In this document: positions 15,050 to 22,227 of the stretch, in pieces | Numbering within the stretch: the first letter of the stretch is position 1 | How the letters are laid out: each line of letters opens with the position of its first letter | Source of the DNA: a virus | DNA: 64,000 bases | Reading direction: 5' to 3' (one strand) | Virus record (IMG/VR): IMGVR_UViG_3300042387_002461 | Location: 1 to 64,000 of that record | Position numbers and translations under genes: made by a program | The notes under the pieces: generated by a model | Database searches by the model: none | What the model saw: the letters and a program-made list of their open reading frames with translations, nothing else | Told to the model about the DNA's origin: nothing

Positions 15050-15156
15050 GCTGCTTTGGCAAATTTTGGAAGTTTCTTCAGAGCACTCAAGCAAATACTG
15101 AAGTAAGCACAACCATCGCAACGTCTTCCGTTATTCAGAAATATGTCTGGTCGCAA
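15046..15156 (-). CDS. possible 36-residue Cys-containing peptide
   Basis: TTG-started frame overlapping the end of the upstream gene, encoding GRRCDGCAYFSICLSALKK with three spaced Cys. Stop TGA is supplied by the following E-box, as for its neighbours. No ATG, so tentative. Confidence 0.4.
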   Translation of the reverse strand: MRPDIFLNNGRRCDGCAYFSICLSALKKLPKFAKAA

Positions 15157-15533
15157 GCAAGCTGATTTATAGATTCTTGAGTAAGTTGTTCTGAACTCAT
15201 TGGAACGGGCTGATATTTAAATGTAGGCAATTCATAGATTACTTCTTCCTTCTGAACTTCTGCAAGAGGCTGTTTCTTTGGAGAAGCTTCCTTCCTTTTA
15301 TAATTCCTCAGAAGGTTCTCGAGACCACCATACTCTTTAATCTTCTTATCCTTCCAAGGACCCACGCAAGTTGTGAGCTTTCCAGTAGCATTGCAAGGAA
15401 GCTTGTTACCAGGAATTGTATTATGGACCTTGTAAAACTCAATAAATTGCTTGATCTGCTCTTCGCTCAAGAGCTTGCCAGCAACCGCTTTGAATTGTTT
15501 TGCGGAACCTTTTTTAGCACGATTGGACTTCAT
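15135..15533 (-). CDS. unknown 132-residue protein
   Basis: ATG 15533 after an E-box. Basic start, then EQIKQFIEFYKVHNTIPGNKLPCNATGKLTTCVGPW with KIKEYGGLENLLRNYK, a motif set I associate with phage and plasmid small zinc/nucleic-acid binding proteins but cannot name. The C-terminus is Pro/Gln-rich. Confidence 0.8.
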   Translation of the reverse strand: MKSNRAKKGSAKQFKAVAGKLLSEEQIKQFIEFYKVHNTIPGNKLPCNATGKLTTCVGPWKDKKIKEYGGLENLLRNYKRKEASPKKQPLAEVQKEEVIYELPTFKYQPVPMSSEQLTQESINQLACDQTYF

Positions 15534-15540
15534 GAGGATA

Positions 15541-15569
15541 ATCTTAGAGAGTTGTCGTGGACAGCTCAA
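15541..15569 (-). promoter_or_regulatory. E-box promoter
   Basis: TTGAGCTGTCC, 17 nt spacer, TAAGAT, ATG 7 nt later. Its TTGA supplies the stop of the upstream gene. Confidence 0.9.
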
Positions 15570-15739
15570 GCTTCTTGGTACATCAGTTCGTCTAACTGAA
15601 GTTCTTCTCCTCCTCGGACTGTCAAGCCACCTGGCAAACGAACTTCGTACATATTCACACAATAATCAAGACGCTTTACAACATAACCTCGGAAGCCATC
15701 TTTCGTGACAATATAATCTTTTGGATTGAATGTATTCAT
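15566..15739 (-). CDS. 57-residue SH3/KOW-like protein
   Basis: ATG 15739. FNPKDYIVTKDGFRGYVVKRLD and MYEVRLPGGLTVRGGEELQLDEL look like a small SH3-like barrel. Ends Ala-stop where the TGA is part of the next E-box. Confidence 0.75.
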   Translation of the reverse strand: MNTFNPKDYIVTKDGFRGYVVKRLDYCVNMYEVRLPGGLTVRGGEELQLDELMYQEA

Positions 15740-15749
15740 AACAGAAAAG

Positions 15750-15778
15750 ATCTTAGAGAGTAGTTGCGGACAAGTCGA
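15750..15778 (-). promoter_or_regulatory. E-box promoter
   Basis: TCGACTTGTCC, 17 nt spacer, TAAGAT, ATG 10 nt later. Confidence 0.85.
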
Positions 15779-15941
15779 GAATTATTTTTGAAGTTGTCTT
15801 GTCCTTTTGAATAGTTGCCAATAAATCCATCGAAAGGATGGAAGGATGGCTTTCAGGAAGCGCTCTCGTCTCTCCACCGAATGCGCTGGTAGCACGGCAG
15901 AGAGAAAAGCTATGGAGAGAAACTTTGAGAGAGAAAGTCTC

Positions 15942-16067
15942 TTAATCTCTTTCGTTCTTCCATTTAGACCTCTTATAGTCTTTTGCAGACTTGAAGGCTC
16001 TTGGAGCTGGAAGAGTTGGTTTACGAATTGATTTAAGACATTCTAGCTGAGTTGGAAGCTTTTTCAT
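15942..16067 (-). CDS. 41-residue basic peptide
   Basis: MKKLPTQLECLKSIRKPTLPAPRAFKSAKDYK, Lys/Arg-rich. Preceded by TTGAGATGTCC (16093-16103) with a weak -10. The 200 nt downstream of it (15740-15941) hold no gene I can support. Confidence 0.55.
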   Translation of the reverse strand: MKKLPTQLECLKSIRKPTLPAPRAFKSAKDYKRSKWKNERD

Positions 16068-16111
16068 ACAACAGACCTTCAAGAAACCTTCTGGACATCT
16101 CAACTATTTTT

Positions 16112-16187
16112 TGGGTTGCTTGAAGGGAATCAAACCCTCTCCGTCTCCGCCACAAGGAGAAGTGCTAATCGTTACACCACAAGCAAC
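16112..16187 (-). tRNA. tRNA-His (GUG)
   Basis: Full cloverleaf on the - strand: extra G-1 pairing with C73 (the tRNA-His identity pair), 7 bp acceptor, D-arm GTGT/GCAC, 5 bp anticodon stem with loop TTGTGGC (anticodon GUG), T-arm GAGGG/CCCTT and encoded CCA. The T-loop has T instead of C at position 56, which is unusual. Lies between early genes. Confidence 0.9.
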
Positions 16188-16195
16188 ATATGAAA

Positions 16196-16375
16196 TTAAC
16201 TCTTCTTTCGCGGCCTTCCAACTTTCTTTGCAAGAACTTTCTTCTTTGAAGGATAAACTGTGCTCATGAACTTTGGCATCTCCTCACTTGCACAAGACCT
16301 AATAATCCTCAGATAAGCCTCTGGAGGCAGACAAGTTTGGTAATTGTTCTCAGAAGCAGAATTAAAGCCGTTCAT
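16196..16375 (-). CDS. 59-residue protein with AT-hook-like tail
   Basis: C-terminal KKVLAKKVGRPRKKS contains a GRPRK AT-hook-like motif. The ATG overlaps the upstream stop (ATGA). May bind AT-rich DNA (inference). Confidence 0.7.
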   Translation of the reverse strand: MNGFNSASENNYQTCLPPEAYLRIIRSCASEEMPKFMSTVYPSKKKVLAKKVGRPRKKS

Positions 16376-16533
16376 AGAATTTCAAAAAGATAATCTGGTT
16401 CCAATCCATTTTCGTAAAGAACTTCTTCAGGATCTTCACCATCAAGTACCATCAATCTCATTTCCTTGATTGAGTGCTTTGCTTCTTGTTCCGTCAGGCC
16501 TTGGCCAGACATTAGTGCTTCTTTGAGGCTCAT
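16372..16533 (-). CDS. unknown 53-residue acidic protein
   Basis: MSLKEALMSGQGLTEQEAKHSIKEM, then DGEDPEEVLYENGLEPDYLFEIL. Both ends overlap neighbours by 4 bp, so it is the middle of a three-gene unit. Confidence 0.7.
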   Translation of the reverse strand: MSLKEALMSGQGLTEQEAKHSIKEMRLMVLDGEDPEEVLYENGLEPDYLFEIL

Positions 16534-16691
16534 CGTGTTGTTTCTTTAATTGTTTTTTGGAGATAGTTTGAAGATTCTTCCGGAGTCATCTCTTCGAGAG
16601 CTTGCACCATTGCACTCATGTAGCCAATGATATAGTCTTTAGACTCACCTTTATCTTCAAGATTCTTGATAATTTGATTGATTTTGTTCAT
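16530..16691 (-). CDS. unknown 53-residue helical protein
   Basis: ATG 16691 after an E-box. Contains KDYIIGYMSAMVQALEEMTPEE. Leads the 16.2-16.7 kb unit. Confidence 0.75.
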   Translation of the reverse strand: MNKINQIIKNLEDKGESKDYIIGYMSAMVQALEEMTPEESSNYLQKTIKETTR

Positions 16692-16701
16692 AACAGGAAT
16701 G

Positions 16702-16730
16702 ATCTTAAAGGTTGATTGAGGACAAAGCAA
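16702..16730 (-). promoter_or_regulatory. E-box promoter
   Basis: TTGCTTTGTCC, 17 nt spacer, TAAGAT, ATG 10 nt later. Confidence 0.85.
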
Positions 16731-16731
16731 C

Positions 16732-16974
16732 TTAAAAGGTCTTGTCTGCAATTGTCAGTTCATCCACTTCAATGAACAAAGACTGCACATAAGACTCAGT
16801 GCGACGGAAAGGGTCAGACAAGTCTCCTTCTTCGCTTTTTACAAGAGTCCTCTTTCCTTTGTAAGTACAAAAGATTGGACAGAAGTTTCCAATTTGTTCA
16901 GAACGAAGCTTGCGCTTGATTGTGTTGATGATTTGACCAGTTGGCTTGAAGCGGACTTGGATAAGTTGTTTCAT
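16732..16974 (-). CDS. unknown 80-residue protein
   Basis: Beta-rich sequence (MKQLIQVRFKPTGQIINTIK, FCPIFCTYKGKRTLVKSEEGD). Unrecognised. Single gene between two E-boxes. Confidence 0.8.
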   Translation of the reverse strand: MKQLIQVRFKPTGQIINTIKRKLRSEQIGNFCPIFCTYKGKRTLVKSEEGDLSDPFRRTESYVQSLFIEVDELTIADKTF

Positions 16975-16981
16975 GAGTTTG

Positions 16982-17010
16982 ATCCTAGAGATTGTTCAGG
17001 GACATGTCAA
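16982..17010 (-). promoter_or_regulatory. E-box promoter
   Basis: TTGACATGTCC (consensus -35), 17 nt spacer, TAGGAT, ATG 7 nt later. Confidence 0.9.
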
Positions 17011-17215
17011 GAAGATTCATCAGCTTTTTGTTGTTGTTAACATATTCAAGGAGTTCATCCGCACATTCTTCTTGCAGATAAGCAATTGCTTCTGTAACAT
17101 CTATCAAATTTGCTCGAAAGTCTTCAACAATTCTTTGTGATGTCTCACTTGCGAGTTCCTCTAGAGGAATTTCTTCAAGCCAGTCAACAATTGCTCCTTC
17201 TATTGTAGTTGTCAT
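16985..17215 (-). CDS. unknown 76-residue acidic helical protein
   Basis: ATG 17215. Pattern PLEELASETSQRIVEDFRANLIDVTEAI resembles 6168-6407. Follows 17217-17540 directly and is probably co-transcribed; its end lies inside the next E-box. Confidence 0.75.
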   Translation of the reverse strand: MTTTIEGAIVDWLEEIPLEELASETSQRIVEDFRANLIDVTEAIAYLQEECADELLEYVNNNKKLMNLLDMSLNNL

Positions 17216-17216
17216 A

Positions 17217-17540
17217 TTATAACTTTCCAATCTCTACACTACCGGATACCTCTGTGATCTCATTTCGTCCTTCAACCTTAAAGGACCAACCGCTCGCTGT
17301 CTTTTGGAATGGCTTATCAGACACAAAGCGATCAATAACTTTTCCTTGCTCATCTTTCACACGCACCCTATACAGTGGGCCTCCCCAGCCATGAAACTTT
17401 TTAAGGACCGAGATACCTTCAGAATGTTCAAAAAGAACAATTCCTTCTCGAGTATCCAATTTATTCTTTGGAAGAGTCGTTGGAGATTCTTTTTGAGGAA
17501 CGACCGTGGAGATCAGAACTGCAGCTAGTAGTGTTTTCAT
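17217..17540 (-). CDS. secreted unknown protein
   Basis: 107 aa from ATG 17540. Hydrophobic start MKTLLAAVLISTVVPQ is a probable signal peptide. The rest is beta-rich (GGPLYRVRVKDEQGKVIDRFV). Periplasmic early protein, function unknown. Confidence 0.8.
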   Translation of the reverse strand: MKTLLAAVLISTVVPQKESPTTLPKNKLDTREGIVLFEHSEGISVLKKFHGWGGPLYRVRVKDEQGKVIDRFVSDKPFQKTASGWSFKVEGRNEITEVSGSVEIGKL

Positions 17541-17547
17541 AAAAGAG

Positions 17548-17576
17548 ATCTTGGAGGATGAACAAGGACAGCTCAA
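17548..17576 (-). promoter_or_regulatory. E-box promoter
   Basis: TTGAGCTGTCC, 17 nt spacer, CAAGAT, ATG 7 nt later. Confidence 0.85.
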
Positions 17577-17626
17577 GAAGATTTTTTGAAATGTTTTGGA
17601 AAAGTTTCTTTTAGTTCGTAGTGAGA

Positions 17627-17670
17627 CATGGCGATTCTTGGCACTAGGATCGTTTATAAGGCGTTTTGTT
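17627..17670 (-). repeat. R45 repeat, copy 1
   Basis: One of six dispersed ~45 bp copies with core GCGATTCTTGGCACTAG then a TTTAAA or TTTATA centre and GCGTTTTGTT (+ strand view). Here it lies between a terminator and an 18-codon frame (MSHYEL...) that starts at the repeat edge. Confidence 0.8.
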
Positions 17671-17683
17671 TGAGAACAGGAAA

Positions 17684-17719
17684 AGGACCTTTGAAAGGGT
17701 TTAATTTTTCAAAGGTCCT
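17684..17719 (-). terminator. intrinsic terminator downstream of the tmRNA
   Basis: Stem AGGACCTTTGA/TCAAAGGTCCT with short loop, followed by TTTTCC on the - strand. Confidence 0.75.
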
Positions 17720-17825
17720 CAGTGTTATGAACAAAGTTTGTTAGCAAGGTCTTCATTGGCTACCAGGTCTTAAACCTGCTGGACGAAGATTACTTTTTAG
17801 CCTGCCTACTCGGCACTAACTAAAG

Positions 17826-18496
17826 TGGTGGAGGCGAGGGGACACTTACCCACAAATTTCTCTGTGGCGTGGACTATGTCTTCAACCCTGTGGGCTGACG
17901 GATGCTTATTTTTAAATGAGCGAGATGCTCATTTTTTACCTGTACTCAGGTAGTCTCTGAACGTTCTTCTTTTTTAAGAAGCTCCGCTTAACGTTGCCAT
18001 GCAACTTTTTAGTTGTTTAGGTTTCACTAAATTCTTCCGTTTTTTTCATCAAGCATTACTGCTTGAGGCGACGATTTTCATCGCACCCCTGTCTTTATAA
18101 CGTTTACATAATAACTCTTCACATGCTTGGAAGGATTTAGCATTTGTTGACAAAAGGCTGCTATGGCTCAACGGCCTATCTTTTAATGTCTGCCTACACG
18201 AGCGAAAGGTCTCGTATTACCTCTGTGCTTGTTTTTCCATGATCTATAACAGTTCATCAAAACCTCTGCAGTTCAAAGTAGATTTAGAGGATCCTCTACT
18301 AGGCTCTTAGGCAGCAAGAACTTCGCAGCCAAAGCTAGCGAGGATCTCGTCAGCGTTGTTTACAATGCTCTCGGCTTCTGCCAAGATATCAGAATTAGAT
18401 TCTGCTTTTAGTTTTTAATCGATTTTAACGTGGCCATCGATCAACCACGGCATGCGTCATTAGTATCAATCATAAATCGATATCTATTGCGCCCCC
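17826..18496 (-). ncRNA. ssrA: tmRNA interrupted by a group I intron
   Basis: - strand. The 5' GGGGGCG (18490-18496) pairs with CGCCTCC (17830-17836), followed by ACCA. Near the 5' end GCATGCCGTGG...GGCCACGT matches the E. coli tmRNA segment before the tag. The tag frame (18405-18307) encodes 32 residues starting AESNSDIL and ending CEVLAA, then TAA; ending in LAA is the usual degradation signal. Later AAGCATGT and AAAGACAGGGG match the 3' half. T-stem halves AGGGG (18086-18090) and CCCCT (17837-17841) are separated by about 240 nt with group I intron signals. The mature RNA would be about 430 nt. It would rescue stalled ribosomes with SmpB. Confidence 0.88.
17849..18084 (-). other. group I intron in the tmRNA T-loop
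   Basis: P1 is visible: exon GGGGT with intron G pairs with CGCCTC (18065-18070), placing the conserved U.G wobble at the 5' splice site (after position 18085). The P7 pair CAGAGACTA (17951-17959) and ATAGTCC (17871-17877) within GAAGACATAGTCC is the hallmark core. Ends are approximate: the 3' splice site is at G17849 or G17845, and neither gives a perfect 7 nt T-loop. No endonuclease gene inside. Confidence 0.8.
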
Positions 18497-18581
18497 ACGT
18501 AAATTATTTGTCAAAGATCATTTGAAACCATTCGGTCTCTTTCTGCAACTACTATCTCTTACTTATCTCAAAAGTCTATTG

Positions 18582-18737
18582 TTAATTTCCGAAACTCTTC
18601 AAACTGCTCGCTGCAACAACATTTCTCAAGTTCTCATTCTCTTGCCGGACCTTCTCTAGTTCTTTCTGAAGGTCTTCACAAAGCTTCCGAAAAGCTTCTC
18701 TTTCATTCCAAAGTTTGTCAAATTGTTGATGATTCAC
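18582..18737 (-). CDS. 51-residue coiled-coil protein
   Basis: GTG start (MNHQQFDKLWNERE), then LCEDLQKELEKVRQENENL, a clear coiled coil. Its start overlaps the end of 18742-18936 within a few nt. The tmRNA 5' end is 86 nt downstream. Confidence 0.6.
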   Translation of the reverse strand: MNHQQFDKLWNEREAFRKLCEDLQKELEKVRQENENLRNVVAASSLKSFGN

Positions 18738-18741
18738 TCAT

Positions 18742-18936
18742 CTACTTAATCTCTTGAATCTCTTCTTGAAGTTCTTCAGGAGTCTTCATTCGAAAGTTTC
18801 CATTCGGAAGTTCGATTGCAAAACCCTCTTCGACCAAGTATTTCAATTGCAATTGAATCTCTTGCTCCAGATCTTCTTGAGAATTAATTCCAAGAGCTTC
18901 AAATGTTTCTAGTGTCTTTTTAGCGTGTTTGTTCAT
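18742..18936 (-). CDS. unknown 64-residue protein
   Basis: Start at ATG 18936 (MNKHAKKTLETFEALGI). Helical with FAIELPNGNFRMKTPEEL. Follows the lipoprotein gene in the same unit. Confidence 0.75.
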   Translation of the reverse strand: MNKHAKKTLETFEALGINSQEDLEQEIQLQLKYLVEEGFAIELPNGNFRMKTPEELQEEIQEIK

Positions 18937-18954
18937 TTTAGAATGTCTTTCCAA

Positions 18955-19167
18955 TTAGTTTTTGTTCAGTGCATTAGGACAAGAAGGAACTTTACAACGA
19001 GTGTTGATAAGACACCAAGAGCAATTTGGATCAGCTTGAAGAGGCTCGAATGTTCCGAAAACTGCCCGAACAATTTTATCAGCTTGTCGCTTGCCATCTT
19101 CTTGTCGAGGAGTTGTCTGACATGCTGAGAGTGCTACTACTGCTATAAGGAGGATTGCTTTTTTCAT
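18955..19167 (-). CDS. lipoprotein with four-Cys tail
   Basis: 70 aa. Signal MKKAILLIAVVALSAC with lipobox LSAC. C-terminus CSWCLINTRCKVPSCPNAL matches the Cys spacing of the lipoprotein at 14444-14662. Envelope protein; superinfection exclusion is a reasonable but untested idea. Confidence 0.85.
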   Translation of the reverse strand: MKKAILLIAVVALSACQTTPRQEDGKRQADKIVRAVFGTFEPLQADPNCSWCLINTRCKVPSCPNALNKN

Positions 19168-19175
19168 TTGAAAGA

Positions 19176-19204
19176 ACTTTAGAGATTTCCTTTGGACAGT
19201 TCAA
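19176..19204 (-). promoter_or_regulatory. E-box promoter
   Basis: TTGAACTGTCC, 17 nt spacer, TAAAGT, ATG 8 nt later. Confidence 0.85.
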
Positions 19205-19206
19205 TG

Positions 19207-19575
19207 CTAATCTTGCAAATGTTTCAGAAGTTGAATTGTATTTCCATCAAACTTCTCCCAACCAAAGGATTTGCAAAGATAATATTCAGGAAGGCTCGAA
19301 TTAGAGTTTTGAAGATAAGGAGCCACTCGAACAATATCTCCAACAGACAAAGAAGGTCCTTTGAACTCTAGACGCTTTAGAAGACGTTTCTGATCTTCTT
19401 CCAAGATCTCTTCTGGAGCATTTGTAAGATGAAAAGCAAGCTCTGCAGCCTTCTCTCCGCTCTCTTCGCAATCAAAAGAAATATGCTGATTGCGATCTAC
19501 AAACCAGTTCTCACGAATTTTATGATATTCCATTGTCCAAGGAAGATGAAAGGCTGTGACTTTTGTTTGTTTCAT
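19207..19575 (-). CDS. unknown 122-residue protein with YodL-like stretch
   Basis: The C-terminal part PSLSVGDIVRVAPY...YYLCKSFGWEKF resembles the YodL-type phage/plasmid domain. The N-terminal half has HLPWTMEYHKIRENWFV. Assignment is by eye only. Follows the GNAT-like gene with a 12 nt gap. Confidence 0.75.
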   Translation of the reverse strand: MKQTKVTAFHLPWTMEYHKIRENWFVDRNQHISFDCEESGEKAAELAFHLTNAPEEILEEDQKRLLKRLEFKGPSLSVGDIVRVAPYLQNSNSSLPEYYLCKSFGWEKFDGNTIQLLKHLQD

Positions 19576-19587
19576 ATGTTTATAAGT

Positions 19588-19935
19588 TCACCCTAAAACC
19601 CAAATTCCGTTTTCGTCCTCACTAACTTCAAAGTGTTTGTCTTTTTTTATCTTTTCAAGAACTTTATAGACATTTTCGTTAAAAATTCTTCCGTGACTAA
19701 AGTAAGCTGGTTTGCCGAGTTGCTTGATAAGTTCTTTAATCTTTTCAGAAGCAATTCCTTTACCTTGATGCTTTGGTTTAATCTGAAGATGCATCTCGAT
19801 ATAATCTGTTCCTTCACGAGATTTTTCTTTAAACAGAATCTCTCCTTCTGGAAATGATGCTTTAGAAAACTCTGAGCTTTTAGTAATTTTCAAGCTTTCT
19901 TGAATTTGTTCAACTAAGCGATCGAATTGTTTCAT
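19588..19935 (-). CDS. tag B GNAT-like acetyltransferase
   Basis: 115 aa. Leader MKQFDRLVEQIQES (tag B). The remainder has EMHLQIKPKHQGKGIASEKIKEL, the Q/R-x-x-G-x-G/A acetyl-CoA loop, and the usual helix after it. This is a short GNAT. Unlike other tagged genes, it is preceded by an E-box-like promoter. If packaged it could modify a host target on entry (inference). Confidence 0.75.
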   Translation of the reverse strand: MKQFDRLVEQIQESLKITKSSEFSKASFPEGEILFKEKSREGTDYIEMHLQIKPKHQGKGIASEKIKELIKQLGKPAYFSHGRIFNENVYKVLEKIKKDKHFEVSEDENGIWVLG

Positions 19936-19941
19936 GTAGGA

Positions 19942-19970
19942 ACTCTAGAAAGTTTTTGTGGACAAGGCTA
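19942..19970 (-). promoter_or_regulatory. E-box promoter variant
   Basis: TAGCCTTGTCC, 17 nt spacer, TAGAGT, ATG 6 nt later. Weak -35. Confidence 0.65.
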
Positions 19971-20017
19971 GTTCTTTTTACGGTTTTTTTATCTGGCTTA
20001 CCGTAAACCTTCTTCAA

Positions 20018-20290
20018 TCAAACAAAAAGCTTTGAAAGCTTCTGATGAATTGCTTTCAGGTGCTCTTCGCAAAAGTTCTGAGCAGCTTCTTGTGTTTTGA
20101 AAGTCTTCTTAGAAATCCTTGTCTCGTCTGCAAAGTCATTCACAAAGAGGAATGTTGCAAATTGTTTGGTGTCCCAATCAATATCAACAACATAAGTCCA
20201 GTTGAGTGCTTTGACGTCTGCTTCGAGCCATCCAGCAGAATTGTCATCACAAGACTTTTTCTTCCATTTCAGAATGTTTTTAGTGTTCAT
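20018..20290 (-). CDS. unknown 90-residue protein
   Basis: WTYVVDIDWDTKQFATFLFVNDFADE plus an amphipathic helix at the end. The frame stays open about 30 codons upstream without an ATG. Function unknown. Confidence 0.75.
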   Translation of the reverse strand: MNTKNILKWKKKSCDDNSAGWLEADVKALNWTYVVDIDWDTKQFATFLFVNDFADETRISKKTFKTQEAAQNFCEEHLKAIHQKLSKLFV

Positions 20291-20438
20291 TAGAAAATCA
20301 TCCGATTTTGTATTATTCGCGTATTCGCAAATTTTCAGATCTTCGGGAACTGTTAATATGATTGGTTCTGTTTTTTATGTTGAAGTTATTTCACTTCTAT
20401 CAGTCCAGCGACTGCTGATTGACTACTCTTTTAATATC

Positions 20439-20825
20439 TCACAGACTGGTGGAATTGTCAACCTCTTTTTCAAAAATATTTCCAATAATTTTTATCTCTT
20501 CAAAGTCTGCCAAGCAATTATCTTCTTGCAGAATCATTGCCCAGTTTTGTTCAATCTCTTTCAAACGGAATGCAGAGTCCTTATAGACTACTTCAAACTT
20601 TCCAAAGCCGTGAGGTTGCTTATTGATGATTACTTCGACAAGATCTCCTTCTGTTATCAGAATGTTGTTGATGTCTCTTTTATCAGAAACGAGAAGAGCA
20701 GCTGAGAAGGAGTCAATAATCGTCGAGAATTCTGAGCAATCGACAATATCTTGCAGAGACATGCTCTTTCCGTTGTTCAGAAAAGAGTTTGTTTTGTTGT
20801 CCCAGATTTTAAAGTGATGCTCCAC
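20439..20825 (-). CDS. YopX-like protein
   Basis: 128 aa, GTG start. FKIWDNKTNSFL at the N-terminus, ITEGDLVEVIIN in the middle and KIIGNIFEKEVD at the end follow the YopX family layout (phage SPbeta YopX). Widespread in phages and structurally known but without an established role. Preceded by AAAATAATG rather than a clear E-box. Confidence 0.8.
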   Translation of the reverse strand: MEHHFKIWDNKTNSFLNNGKSMSLQDIVDCSEFSTIIDSFSAALLVSDKRDINNILITEGDLVEVIINKQPHGFGKFEVVYKDSAFRLKEIEQNWAMILQEDNCLADFEEIKIIGNIFEKEVDNSTSL

Positions 20826-20869
20826 AGCATTATTTTAGAGCGCTTGGAAGATTTTTCAAGGCAAAGAAA

Positions 20870-20893
20870 AAGCCCTCTGTTTAGAAAGGGCTC
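20870..20893 (-). terminator. intrinsic terminator
   Basis: Stem AGCCCT/AGGGCT with A/T-rich loop followed by TTTTTC on the - strand; ends the 20924-21241 gene. Confidence 0.8.
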
Positions 20894-20923
20894 TTCTTAT
20901 ATTATGGACTTAGAGATTTTTTA

Positions 20924-21241
20924 TCAGGAAAGTTGTTCAGAAGAGACTGGAAGAAGAGTAGAGGCTTCTTCCATTGAAATAACTTCTACTTGAGCAAAGA
21001 GATCGTTATCAAGAAGACCAAAGCCCTGAGAGTAAAGACCTCCAGGCTGGATTTCAGTAAGAAGATCAGCACAGAGCATGAATTTTCCATCTGTAAGTTC
21101 TACAGGAGAAGCTTTATGTTGGCTGTTGAATGTTTCTTGAGTAGCTTCTAAAATTTCTTTTAGAGAAGAATTGAATACCAATGCAAGATTTTTGAGTTCT
21201 TCGTATGATTTGTTTTGAGTAATGAGTTCTTGTAAATTCAT
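20924..21241 (-). CDS. unknown 105-residue protein
   Basis: Helical N-terminus (MNLQELITQNKSYEELKNLALVFN), then a strand-rich part ending in EEASTLLPVSSEQL. It follows the fibre-like gene with an 11 nt gap and is probably co-expressed with it. Confidence 0.75.
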   Translation of the reverse strand: MNLQELITQNKSYEELKNLALVFNSSLKEILEATQETFNSQHKASPVELTDGKFMLCADLLTEIQPGGLYSQGFGLLDNDLFAQVEVISMEEASTLLPVSSEQLS

Positions 21242-21252
21242 ATTAGTAAAAA

Positions 21253-22071
21253 TTAAATTGCTGCGTTGATTGCTGTCATAAGAGCAGAGACTCTTGTATC
21301 AAGAAGGGCGAGGTTGAGGTTTTCTCCGATGGAGTAGAAGGAGATTCGTGCATCGGATCTTTGACCGCCGGGGATTCCTCTGGAAAAAACTCCAAGCCCT
21401 GAACTTGAAGGAGTTGTTGAATTTATGCTTCTTGAAGTCGAAGAGCCGTTAAGCCTTTGAATCATTACTGAAGAGGAAAGTCTACTCGCTCCAAACAGAC
21501 CTAATGTGCTTTGTGAGTGAGTAGTATTAAAGTTAGAGCTATTAATTCCGAAAGGAGCCTGCGTTGAGGTGGTTCCTAAAAACGATTGACCCGTTGCAAA
21601 CGGGTTTGCTATTGCTGTTCTGACAGTTGTTCCTGACTTGCTTTCTGACTCAGTTTGGTAAACAGCAATGTGCTTTGAGTCTTGAGGGTCTTCATTGTTT
21701 CTTCTTTTGGGGTCCAAATATTTTGTAGATGCATCACCCTTCAATCCGGTCTCGCGGTTATAGTCTGCGGACACAAAATTAAAATTGATCGGGGCGGTGC
21801 CAACAAGTGGGACAAGCGCACCGTTAAGCGTGCGTGCGCCAGCGAGAATGCAGGAGGCTTTGAGGGCGTTCCAGATGCCATCGGATTTGCAGCCGACAAT
21901 AAAATCGTTGTAAGCAATTTTTATGGAATTTTCTAAGGCTTGACCATCAGCAGCTTCAACGGCGGCAATATAAGCAGCAGCAGTAGAGTCATAAGAAGGA
22001 CTACTTTCTGTTTCGAATACAGTTTTGCTAAGAAACTTAGCATTGTCGAGAATTTTGATTAAGGATGCCAT
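21253..22071 (-). CDS. virion tail/collar fibre-like protein
   Basis: 272 aa. Residues about 30-135 (AYIAAVEAADGQALE, DFIVGCKSDGIWNALKASC, GALVPLVGTAPINFNFVSADYNRETGLKGD) form a motif common in structural proteins of large phages, usually ahead of a lectin-like fold. The rest is Ser/Thr/Asn-rich. L-box AGATAAATAA lies 11 nt before ATG, supporting late expression. Confidence 0.75.
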   Translation of the reverse strand: MASLIKILDNAKFLSKTVFETESSPSYDSTAAAYIAAVEAADGQALENSIKIAYNDFIVGCKSDGIWNALKASCILAGARTLNGALVPLVGTAPINFNFVSADYNRETGLKGDASTKYLDPKRRNNEDPQDSKHIAVYQTESESKSGTTVRTAIANPFATGQSFLGTTSTQAPFGINSSNFNTTHSQSTLGLFGASRLSSSVMIQRLNGSSTSRSINSTTPSSSGLGVFSRGIPGGQRSDARISFYSIGENLNLALLDTRVSALMTAINAAI

Positions 22072-22079
22072 AAGACATT

Positions 22080-22090
22080 TTTATTTATCT
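22080..22090 (-). promoter_or_regulatory. L-box (late-type promoter)
   Basis: GAGATAAATAA on the - strand, before the fibre-like gene. Confidence 0.6.
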
Positions 22091-22138
22091 CAATTTGTTT
22101 TTTTTTTGCTCTAAAAGCAAAATATTTTCAAAAAAGTT

Positions 22139-22178
22139 TTGAGGAGCAAGGCACTCCTCTTCAAAAGCTCTTTTGCAA
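22139..22178 (-). terminator. possible terminator hairpin
   Basis: GAGGAGC and GCTCCTC arms enclose inner repeats of GAGGAG/CTCCTC. Downstream on the - strand is T-rich. Lies in a 294 bp stretch without a confident gene. Confidence 0.5.
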
Positions 22179-22227
22179 GCTCCTCAAAGAACTTCCGAAT
22201 TTGAACATTTCATCTTCTTTTCTAGAA

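Noticed and set aside
15846-16031. 61-residue + strand frame
   Set aside because: Antisense to a small basic gene, no start signal, and composition typical of a shadow frame.
17740-17825. Second tRNA just downstream of the tmRNA
   Set aside because: There is a CAGG/CCTG hairpin with a T-loop-like sequence but no acceptor or D-arm pairing.
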